9,051 nucleotides of DNA from Candidatus Hydrogenedentota bacterium. Its GTDB lineage: Bacteria; Hydrogenedentota; Hydrogenedentia; Hydrogenedentales; SLHB01. The number at the start of each line of letters is the position of its first letter. The stretch's first letter is position 1. The translations under genes and the position numbers were made by a program. The notes under the pieces were generated by a model that saw only the letters and a program-made list of their open reading frames with translations, ran no database searches and had not been told where the DNA came from. Shown one piece after another: positions 1 through 5,909 of the stretch. Location of the stretch: assembly GCA_023384315.1 (NCBI GenBank), contig JAHDWY010000133.1, forward strand, positions 1 through 9,051, written 5' to 3'.

Positions 1-577
1 GGAGGAGCGGGGCATCATCATGCTCAATGTCCGCATCGCGTCGCCGCCTCCGCGCGCGCCCGAAGGCACGCCGCCCGGCATCATGTCCTCCTATATCTTC
101 AATCTGAAGCCCGGCGATGCCGTCACCATCTCGGGTCCCTTCGGCGAGTTCTTCGCCCGCGACACCGACAACGAAATGGTCTTCATCGGTGGCGGCGCGG
201 GGATGGCGCCCATGCGGTCGCACATCTTCGACCAGTTCCGCCGCCTCCATACCAAGCGCAAAGTTAGTTTCTGGTACGGCGCGCGGAGTATGCGTGAAGC
301 GTTTTACGTGGAAGATTTCGACAGCATCCAGGCGGAGAACGAAAACTTCAAGTGGCACCTTGCCCTGTCCGATCCCCTGCCGGAAGACAACTGGACCGGC
401 TATGTCGGCTTCATCCACAAGGTGCTCTACGACAACTACCTCAAAGATCACCCGGCGCCCGAAGACATCGAGTACTACATCTGCGGGCCGCCCATGATGA
501 ATTCCGCGGTCATCAACATGTTGACCGACCTCGGGGTGGAACGCGAGAACATCATGTTCGACGACTTCGGCGGATAG
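1..577 (+). CDS. nqrF: Na+-translocating NADH:quinone reductase subunit F, C-terminal part (5' end outside window)
   Basis: NqrF is the electron-entry subunit of the membrane NQR complex. It oxidises NADH, passes electrons through FAD and a 2Fe-2S centre, and so feeds the Na+ pump. The open frame enters from the left edge (first full codon at base 2) and shows 191 residues, roughly the last half of a protein that is usually about 400-410 residues. The N-terminal membrane helix and 2Fe-2S domain lie outside. Visible motifs are the end of the FAD-binding barrel (PPGIMSSYIFNLKPGD, then GPFGEFF), the nucleotide-binding FIGGGAGMAPMRS (about 182-220), FWYGARS, the CGPPMMN loop (482-502), and the C-terminal DDFGG typical of NqrF. 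These are nearly diagnostic and separate it from other ferredoxin-NAD reductase relatives. An internal ATG at base 20 is not the real start. apbE follows after 18 bases. Nothing in the visible part looks broken. Confidence 0.97.
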   Translation, partial: EERGIIMLNVRIASPPPRAPEGTPPGIMSSYIFNLKPGDAVTISGPFGEFFARDTDNEMVFIGGGAGMAPMRSHIFDQFRRLHTKRKVSFWYGARSMREAFYVEDFDSIQAENENFKWHLALSDPLPEDNWTGYVGFIHKVLYDNYLKDHPAPEDIEYYICGPPMMNSAVINMLTDLGVERENIMFDDFGG

Positions 578-595
578 CCGGTCGAGGGGCGGGCC

Positions 596-1684
596 ATGAA
601 GCGTCGCACGCTGCGCGAGAGCTCGGGTCCACGACAGGTATGGTTGGCCGTGGCGGTCGTCGCCGTTGCGATTGCGGCAGGCTGTGAGCGTCCCCCGGCG
701 GTCTACCACATCACCGGCCCCACGATGGGCACTACCTTCTCCGTTAAGGTGGTTCCGAAGGCCGATGACCAAGAAGGCGCGAGCGAGCACATCGCACGCG
801 TCGTGAAGCAAGAGCTCGACCTCGTTAACGCGCTTATGTCCACCTATCAGGACGACTCCGAGTTGTCGCGCTTCAATCAGTGGGCAAGCAGGGAGCCCTT
901 CGCGCTTTCCGAAGAGACCTTTCGCGTCCTTCAGTTGGCCCATTCCATCAGCGCGGCCACGAACGGCGCGTTTGACGTGACCGTCGGGCCGCTTGTAAAC
1001 GCCTGGGGCTTTGGTCCGGAAGGATACGCGCTGGAACCGCCCTCACCGGAAGAGTTGGAGGCCCTGCATCAGCGGGTCGGCTTCAACAAGATCGAGTTGG
1101 ACGAGACCCATCGCGCGGCGCGCAAACTCCAGCCGGACGTCTATGCCGATCTCTCGGCCATCGCAAAAGGGTTTGGCGTCGACCGCGTGTACGAGGCGCT
1201 CCGCGACTTGGGCTACGAGAATCTGATGGTCGAAGTCGGTGGCGAAGTTCGCGCATCAGGCAACAACGACCGCGGTACCCCATGGCAGATCGCCATTGAA
1301 AAGCCGGTCTCCGAGGAACGGGTTATCGAGCGGATTGTCCCGCTGGACGGCGTCGCGCTTGCCACCTCCGGCGACTACCGGAACTACGTGGAACAGGATG
1401 GGGCGCGGATGTCGCACATTATCGACCCGCGCACCAACCGGCCCATCGCGCATAAACTCGCGGCCGCCAGTGTTATTCATGAAGAGTGCGCCGTTGCCGA
1501 CGGCTATGCGACGGCCATGATGGTGCTCGGCGCGGAGGAAGGGTACGAAGTGGCCGTCCGCGAAGGGCTTGCAGTGTTGTTCATTGTTCGCGCCGACGAC
1601 GGCACGTTTACGGAGATGGCCACGCCCGCATTCGAAGAGCTGTTCGGGGCTGCCTCGCCGCAGGCTCCTCAGAGGGGCGTATAA
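596..1684 (+). CDS. apbE: ApbE FAD:protein FMN transferase, lipoprotein
   Basis: ApbE uses FAD to attach FMN covalently to a threonine of target proteins; in NQR-bearing bacteria these are NqrB and NqrC. The protein is 362 residues, normal for the family. It starts with a basic segment and a hydrophobic stretch (15-28) ending in AAGC, so Cys30 is a likely lipidation site, placing the enzyme on the outer face of the inner membrane. Family motifs appear in order: GPTMGTTFSV (41-50), STYQDDSELSRFN (82-94), AFDVTVGPLVNAWGFG (125-140), DLSAIAKGFGVD (185-196), VEVGGE (212-217), SGDY (258-261), HIIDPRT (274-280) and DGYATA (302-307), the last contributing metal-binding residues in known ApbE structures. 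The ATG at 596 is supported by GAGGGG at 584-589, six bases upstream. Its place directly after nqrF and before nqrM points to NQR flavinylation as its main job. No missing key residue was noticed. Confidence 0.96.
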   Translation: MKRRTLRESSGPRQVWLAVAVVAVAIAAGCERPPAVYHITGPTMGTTFSVKVVPKADDQEGASEHIARVVKQELDLVNALMSTYQDDSELSRFNQWASREPFALSEETFRVLQLAHSISAATNGAFDVTVGPLVNAWGFGPEGYALEPPSPEELEALHQRVGFNKIELDETHRAARKLQPDVYADLSAIAKGFGVDRVYEALRDLGYENLMVEVGGEVRASGNNDRGTPWQIAIEKPVSEERVIERIVPLDGVALATSGDYRNYVEQDGARMSHIIDPRTNRPIAHKLAAASVIHEECAVADGYATAMMVLGAEEGYEVAVREGLAVLFIVRADDGTFTEMATPAFEELFGAASPQAPQRGV

Positions 1685-1693
1685 GGTGCAATC

Positions 1694-1954
1694 ATGATGT
1701 TTATCACCGTTATTCTGACGATTGTTGTCATCGCCGCGGTAATGCTCGGCCTTGCCATCGGCGTCATGTTTCGTGGGCGCTGCCTGCGGGGCACCTGCGG
1801 AGGTGAAGGCGTCATTGGACCGAACGGCGAGGTTCTGACCTGCGACACGTGCCCGCGCCGCAAAGAGATCGAAGAACAACTGCGCCGCGAACACGACGAG
1901 GAAGCGATTGCCTCGACCGAGCATCTTGAAGAACCGACGATGAGTTCCCGCTAA
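1694..1954 (+). CDS. nqrM: NqrM, NQR maturation protein (DUF539)
   Basis: This 86-residue protein has one N-terminal membrane helix (about 3-25) followed by a cysteine cluster: Cys30, Cys35 (in RGTCGG), Cys50 and Cys53 (CDTCP). This helix-plus-four-cysteine layout matches NqrM, a small protein known to be needed for assembly of active NQR, probably by delivering or inserting iron for the membrane Fe centre between NqrD and NqrE. The cysteines are taken as the iron ligands by family knowledge. After Cys53 comes a charged tail rich in Arg and Glu (54-80) that looks helical and may be longer than in some homologues. The Shine-Dalgarno AAGGTG (1683-1688) overlaps the apbE stop codon, five bases before the ATG at 1694, so translation is probably coupled. 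A second ATG at 1697 is possible. The stop codon overlaps that of the convergent glycosyltransferase gene. Confidence 0.93.
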   Translation: MMFITVILTIVVIAAVMLGLAIGVMFRGRCLRGTCGGEGVIGPNGEVLTCDTCPRRKEIEEQLRREHDEEAIASTEHLEEPTMSSR

Positions 1955-3270
1955 TCGGGGTTCTGAGGTTCCGGCGCGGAAACCTCTCGATCGCGCCACG
2001 TCAACGGCACACCCGCGATCTCATCCCGCCACGCGCGAAGCGTGAGCGCCACCCGGATAATCCCTCCAATCGGATGCAACCATTCCACGAGAGCGCGCTG
2101 CTTGGCGACCGTGCGAAAGGCCGAGATCGTGTAGGCCCAACTGGCGTACGCGGCGATTCCCATGGCTCCGAAGGCTATCCACGATAAATGCGTGGAACCG
2201 CTGGCGACATGGGCGGCGCAAGCAACCATCCCCAGGGGCAGGGGAAGAACCTCTTGCAGCAGCGTGTGCGCCAGACGAATTTCCATACAACCCGGTTGGA
2301 GACGTTGCTGAATGCGCAGCTTCGTGACTAGGGCTTCTAGCATTGGTTTTAGCCCGCGGTAGATTCGTACCTGCACCTGGTCGACCGCGAGCGCGACCCC
2401 CATGCGGCCACCCGATTCTTTGACCACCGCCGCGAGAAACGAGTCTTCGGGCTGACGATTGCGGACCGCCGAGTGTCCACCGCTTTGGAGATACACCTCA
2501 CGTTTTACGAGAATGCAAGGCCCAATCCCAATTGGCGCACTGTGGGGTTCATTCAACATTCCGGGCCGCGCGCCGATCGCCAGTCCTGCCCATGTTGCGG
2601 GCATGAGCAACTCTTCCCAAAAGGATTGGTTATCGAGGTAAGGAATGCAGGTCAAAAAGTCCAACTCATGCCCAACCGCAATCGCCAACGCGCGGCGAAG
2701 GGACTCCGGTGCGAAACGCACATCGGCATCGGTCAGCAGCAACCACGGGTAGGAAGGGTTGGACTCGCCCACCGCGACCCACACGGCATTCGCCTTTCCC
2801 TGCCAACCCTCAGGCAGCGGCGGGTCGTAAATGACGTGCAACCGCGGATCGTCCTCAGCCGAACGATTGAGAATCTGCGCCGTACCGTCCGTAGAACCGT
2901 CATTGACGGCGATGATTTCGAGCCGCGGATAATCCAGCGAGAGCAGTGAACGAACGCCGGCCTCCACCGTATCTTCCTCATTCCGAGCCGGTACGACGAC
3001 TGTGACGCCGGGAAGCTCATTGGAGCCGTGAGAAGTCTCGCTCAAATTGGGCAGGCCTCGCGCGTTCGCCCGAAACAGCGCGCGCAAGCCCAGATTGCTG
3101 AGCGCCTGCGCGCCGAAAATGCCGCACCCCAGCCACCGCAGCCATGGAGTCTCCAGTACCGGCGCCGCGGCAAGCATGGCAATGGAGAGCCAGTAGACAA
3201 CCAGCCGCCACCGTCCAATCTGTGGAAAGATCGTGTTCGGCAATTCCGCTCTCGCTTGCGCTTGCGCCAT
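1951..3270 (-). CDS. membrane-anchored family 2 glycosyltransferase (HpnB/CrtQ-like)
   Basis: A 439-residue GT-A fold glycosyltransferase that should transfer a sugar from a nucleotide donor to a lipid or other membrane acceptor. Two hydrophobic N-terminal segments (about 22-39 and 45-63) precede the catalytic domain. That domain begins at VTVVVPARNEE (89-99) and shows the NDGSTDGT donor loop (123-130), LPEGWQGKANA (152-162), the metal-binding DAD (181-183) and PED (274-276), with Asp276 the likely base. A C-terminal hydrophobic region (about 338-386) and LHPIGG (398-403), then LTWRDRE, resemble hopene-associated HpnB and carotenoid CrtQ-type enzymes. The acceptor cannot be read from sequence, and no hopanoid or carotenoid gene is visible nearby, so no symbol is given. 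The ATG at 3270 fits the homology, but its spacing to the nearest purine-rich stretch (AGGAGA, 3292-3297) is about 21 bases, so initiation may be weak. The gene is convergent with the nqr block and divergent from the channel gene. Confidence 0.88.
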   Translation of the reverse strand: MAQAQARAELPNTIFPQIGRWRLVVYWLSIAMLAAAPVLETPWLRWLGCGIFGAQALSNLGLRALFRANARGLPNLSETSHGSNELPGVTVVVPARNEEDTVEAGVRSLLSLDYPRLEIIAVNDGSTDGTAQILNRSAEDDPRLHVIYDPPLPEGWQGKANAVWVAVGESNPSYPWLLLTDADVRFAPESLRRALAIAVGHELDFLTCIPYLDNQSFWEELLMPATWAGLAIGARPGMLNEPHSAPIGIGPCILVKREVYLQSGGHSAVRNRQPEDSFLAAVVKESGGRMGVALAVDQVQVRIYRGLKPMLEALVTKLRIQQRLQPGCMEIRLAHTLLQEVLPLPLGMVACAAHVASGSTHLSWIAFGAMGIAAYASWAYTISAFRTVAKQRALVEWLHPIGGIIRVALTLRAWRDEIAGVPLTWRDREVSAPEPQNPD

Positions 3271-3315
3271 TGCGCGTGTCTGGAAAAACAGTCTCCTATT
3301 CTCGCCGATTGTGGT

Positions 3316-3332
3316 GCAGGCTTCCAGCCTGC
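3316..3332. repeat. short REP-like hairpin repeat
   Basis: GCAGGCT-TCC-AGCCTGC forms a perfect seven-base stem (3316-3322 with 3326-3332) and a three-base loop, within GTGGTGCAGG...CTGCGAC. From memory, the AGGCT-TCC-AGCCT core recurs as a dispersed intergenic repeat in several environmental bacterial genomes. Only one copy is in this window, so the repeat status is inferred. It lies 46 bases upstream of the glycosyltransferase start. It lacks a T-run, so it is not a standard terminator. Confidence 0.6.
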
Positions 3333-3368
3333 GACAGACCGATCGCGGACCTTGGTGGCATCAGCAGG

Positions 3369-3455
3369 AAAATGGGGACAGGTACCCTTTTCTTTCTAAT
3401 CCGTGGAGAAAACAGAGCGGTGGCCAAGAAAGAAAAGGGTACCTGTCCCCATTTT
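3369..3455. repeat. REPIN-like element with perfect 29-base inverted arms
   Basis: Bases 3369-3397 and 3427-3455 are exact reverse complements (29 of 29), separated by a 29-base spacer (3398-3426). Each arm contains GGGGACAGGTACCC followed by a T/C-rich stretch, and begins with AAAATGGGG at the outer end. Paired REP-type sequences in inverted orientation are the form called REPIN; such elements are thought to be mobilised by a RAYT/TnpA-REP transposase encoded elsewhere. From memory, GGGGACAGGTACC-type ends are widespread as solo repeats and near IS200-like transposases. No transposase is in the window. A transcript across it would fold into a very stable hairpin. I see no clear target-site duplication. 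It sits upstream of the mscS-like gene's promoter and is not part of either coding region. Confidence 0.8.
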
Positions 3456-3468
3456 TCATCGCAAGCAC

Positions 3469-3484
3469 CGTGTGTTGACACACG
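3469..3484. promoter_or_regulatory. 16-base palindrome overlapping the -35 box (possible operator)
   Basis: CGTGTGT-TG-ACACACG is a perfect inverted repeat of two seven-base arms around a two-base centre. It contains the whole TTGACA -35 element of the channel-operon promoter, so a dimeric regulator bound here would block RNA polymerase. The palindrome is seen directly; the operator role is inference, since a TTGACA flanked by a chance repeat could give the same picture. No regulator gene is visible nearby. Confidence 0.4.
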
Positions 3485-3503
3485 AGATTCGAACCCATAC
3501 GAT
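3475..3503 (+). promoter_or_regulatory. sigma-70-type promoter for the channel/DUF2207/ATP-grasp genes
   Basis: A consensus -35 box TTGACA (3475-3480) is followed after exactly 17 bases by TACGAT (3498-3503), which matches four of six -10 consensus positions including the key first T, second A and last T. Transcription would start near 3510, leaving a leader of about 33 bases before the ATG at 3543. It is the only intergenic promoter candidate found ahead of the three right-hand genes, whose junctions are too tight for another obvious one. Confidence 0.65.
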
Positions 3504-3531
3504 CAACTCTTGAAGGTAACTCCGGTTGTAC

Positions 3532-3536
3532 AGGTG
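3532..3536 (+). promoter_or_regulatory. ribosome binding site fixing the start of the MscS-like gene
   Basis: AGGTG lies six bases before the ATG at 3543. This decides the start: the reading frame stays open back to 3144, but that stretch is antisense to the glycosyltransferase gene and runs through the inverted repeat. A downstream ATG at 3570 has no comparable site. Confidence 0.65.
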
Positions 3537-3542
3537 ATACAC

Positions 3543-5909
3543 ATGTCTTTTACTCTCCCCCGGCAAACCATGAATCCTGCACTGCGCGGGAATTTGCCGT
3601 TTCGCATTGCCGCCCTTTTGGCCTGCGTCATTCTTTGTGCCCTTCCGGCCTTCGCGCAGCTTTCCATTCCCGGAGCTGGTGACGCTCCAGAAATTGCGAC
3701 CGAGGCGGCCCCGGCGGAGCCGACCGTCGACGAACGGCTGGCCGAACTGCGCACGCAGGTGGATGCGCTGGACACGCGTATCGATGCGGCCGCGGCCGCC
3801 GAAACGCCCGAGCAGGCGGAACAACTCGGTGTCCCGCTTACGACGCTTCAGGAACTCACACTTAGTCTGCGTCAACTGCGGAGCGTCTACCAAGATCAGA
3901 TCGCCGCACTCGAACAACTTCAGGAAGTCCGCCGAATGCGGGAGGATTTGGAGCGGGTGCGGACCGAGTATCAAGGCCCCGCTCAACCGCCGCCTTACAC
4001 GCCCTGGTTTGTGGATACTTTTCGCGACGCCGTGTCGGCCAAAGAAGTTCAGTTGGAATTGGACAAGCAGAGTCTGGCAATTGCCAAGAACCGGCTGACA
4101 CGAACGCTAAGTGAGCAGTCAAAGGCGGAGGCGGCATTGGCGCAAGCGCGAAGCCAGGCGGCCGCATCATCTGACCCCGCCGAACTCCGGAGTCTGGAAT
4201 CAAAAGTGCAATCCGCGCAGGCTGCGGTCCGACTGCTTCAGGCGACCGTCCCGCTACATGATGCGCAGATTCAGGTTGCTCAGGAACGGGCGGCACTGCG
4301 GGAGCAACAGCTCGAGTTTGAGCGCGTGAGACTTGCAGACGCGGAAGAACGCGAGCGGTACCGGGAAGAGGATCTCGAAACAAAGAAGGAAGAGCTTGCG
4401 TCCGCGCGCGAAGAGTTACAGGCGCAGTTGAACGAGGCCATCGAGGAGAAGGACGAAGCGCAGCGGGCCTTGACCGATGCGCGCGAGGCGCAGACCCAGG
4501 CGGCGAATGGGGAAACCGTTGCACCAGCCGATTCGCTGGACCTCCTTCGGATCCGCGCCAACGCCGCCAACGACCGTGCGAAGATGCTCCGCGACCGATT
4601 TGACTTCTTGCTCTACGAGGAGGAGATGTGGACCACGCGCTACAAGCTCCATCTCGGAAATGGCGAACTGACGGTAGCGGACGAGCTCCAGCGCGCTCAG
4701 GACTACGCCGACGGGCTCAATTCCATACTTCAGACGCGAACCGCGGATCTAGAGGTGGTTCGGGCGGCACTCCGCGAGTGGGAACGAAAAGCCCGCGAAC
4801 CAGAACAAGCTGGAGACGCGGATTTGGCGCAACAGATTGTCCCCGTGCTTAACGGCCACCTCGATCTGTTTCGCTCCGGCTTGACTGCGCTCACGACCCA
4901 GCAACAGGTGAACAAGCATTTGCTGGGTGAATTGCGGAAAGCGCAGGACCGCCTCTCCATTGGCGAGCGTATCCGGCAAGTGTGGGATGCGACGGCTCGC
5001 ATCTGGTATCAAGAGCTGCCCATTAAGCTAGGGGACGAACCGCTGACGTTCCGGCAACTTGTGGTCGCCACCATCATTCTAATCGTCGGCATCGCAGTTA
5101 TTCGCGTGCTTCGCCGGTACTTCCGTGCGCTGATGCGGTCGCGTACGCGTTTCGACGCCAATGCCACGGCAAATCTGGAACGCTTGCTCTTCTATGTGCT
5201 CGTCATCGTCATCGTTCTGGTCGCCATGAACATCGTGGGCATACCCCTCACGGCGTTCACGATCTTCGGAGGCGCGCTTGCTATCGGCGTCGGTTTTGGC
5301 GCGCAGAACCTCATCAATAACTTCATCAGCGGTCTCATCCTCATGATGGAACGGCCCATCCGCATTGGGGATTTGGTGGAAGTGGACGATCGCGCGGGGT
5401 TCATCGAGGAGATTGGCGCCCGGTGCTCGCGGCTCCGTCAATTCTCGGGCGTGGACATTCTTGTACCCAATAGCGCGTTCCTCGAAAAGACAGTTATCAA
5501 TTGGACCTTGTCGGACGCGAAGGTGCGCTGGGAGATTCGCGTCGGGGTCGCGTACGGTTCCGACACGCGGCAGGCTCAAAAGCTTATCTTGAAGGCCGTC
5601 GAAGAGCACGGGCGCGTCCTGGAAGATCCTGAGCCGCTGGTCGTCTTTTCCGAGTTTGGTGATAGCGCGCTCATTTTCGACGCGTACTTCTGGTTGACCG
5701 TGGGGCCCGCCACCGATTCCCGTGTGGTACGCAGCGACATCCGCCATCGCATCGATAAGCTGTTCCGGGAAGCGGGTATCGTCATCGCTTTCCCGCAGCG
5801 CGATGTCCATCTCGATGTGACGGGACCGTTGGACGTGCGGGTAACGAACGGGAATCGGTCAAGCGACCAAGGATCAGCGAGGAGGAGAGAGCGGGAGGAG
5901 ATCGAATGA
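3543..5909 (+). CDS. MscS-family mechanosensitive ion channel with N-terminal periplasmic coiled coil
   Basis: A 788-residue channel expected to open under membrane tension and release solutes on osmotic downshock. The N-terminus carries a signal peptide (hydrophobic 20-38, likely cleavage after AFA at 36-38). A long Gln/Glu/Arg/Ala-rich helical region (about 60-470) follows, predicted as periplasmic coiled coil, strongest at 165-320. Membrane segments lie at about 505-524, 546-566 and the pore helix 569-602 (FTIFGGALAIGVGFGAQNL). The latter leads into ERPIRIGDLVEV (603-614), the hallmark of the MscS beta domain. VDILVPNSAFLEKTVINWT (637-655) and the alpha/beta C-terminal domain complete the fold; the last 30 residues are charged and probably disordered. 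The extended periplasmic part resembles MscK/MscM (KefA-type) channels, but only about three membrane segments are evident, fewer than in those. The start is set by AGGTG six bases upstream and by the signal peptide. The stop overlaps the next gene's start. Confidence 0.92.
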   Translation: MSFTLPRQTMNPALRGNLPFRIAALLACVILCALPAFAQLSIPGAGDAPEIATEAAPAEPTVDERLAELRTQVDALDTRIDAAAAAETPEQAEQLGVPLTTLQELTLSLRQLRSVYQDQIAALEQLQEVRRMREDLERVRTEYQGPAQPPPYTPWFVDTFRDAVSAKEVQLELDKQSLAIAKNRLTRTLSEQSKAEAALAQARSQAAASSDPAELRSLESKVQSAQAAVRLLQATVPLHDAQIQVAQERAALREQQLEFERVRLADAEERERYREEDLETKKEELASAREELQAQLNEAIEEKDEAQRALTDAREAQTQAANGETVAPADSLDLLRIRANAANDRAKMLRDRFDFLLYEEEMWTTRYKLHLGNGELTVADELQRAQDYADGLNSILQTRTADLEVVRAALREWERKAREPEQAGDADLAQQIVPVLNGHLDLFRSGLTALTTQQQVNKHLLGELRKAQDRLSIGERIRQVWDATARIWYQELPIKLGDEPLTFRQLVVATIILIVGIAVIRVLRRYFRALMRSRTRFDANATANLERLLFYVLVIVIVLVAMNIVGIPLTAFTIFGGALAIGVGFGAQNLINNFISGLILMMERPIRIGDLVEVDDRAGFIEEIGARCSRLRQFSGVDILVPNSAFLEKTVINWTLSDAKVRWEIRVGVAYGSDTRQAQKLILKAVEEHGRVLEDPEPLVVFSEFGDSALIFDAYFWLTVGPATDSRVVRSDIRHRIDKLFREAGIVIAFPQRDVHLDVTGPLDVRVTNGNRSSDQGSARRREREEIE
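5893..5900 (+). promoter_or_regulatory. strong ribosome binding site inside the channel gene's 3' end
   Basis: GGGAGGAG ends five bases before the ATG at 5906. The ATG overlaps the channel gene's stop as ATGA (5906-5909). Together these favour reinitiation or coupled translation of the DUF2207 gene. Confidence 0.75.

Noticed and set aside
1965..1986. Possible terminator hairpin (GAGGTT...AACCTC) just after the nqrM stop
   Set aside because: Six-base stem with a bulge and no following T-run, and it lies in the glycosyltransferase coding region; likely chance.
1256..1999. 247-residue minus-strand open frame over apbE and nqrM
   Set aside because: Antisense shadow of two well-supported genes; no recognisable motif.
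3369..3455. CRISPR or rho-independent terminator reading of the inverted repeat
   Set aside because: There is only one inverted pair and no regularly spaced direct repeats, and the 29-base arms with a 29-base loop lack the terminator layout; a REPIN-like element fits better.
3144..3542. Upstream extension of the channel reading frame by 133 codons
   Set aside because: It is antisense to the glycosyltransferase 5' end, crosses the inverted repeat and the promoter, and would put the signal peptide in the middle of the protein.
3862..4524. 220-residue minus-strand open frame within the channel gene
   Set aside because: Antisense to the coiled-coil region, Pro/Arg/Ala-rich shadow composition, no motif.
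5079..5810. 243-residue minus-strand open frame within the channel gene
   Set aside because: Antisense shadow of the conserved MscS domain; composition is rich in Asp/Arg/His without family features.
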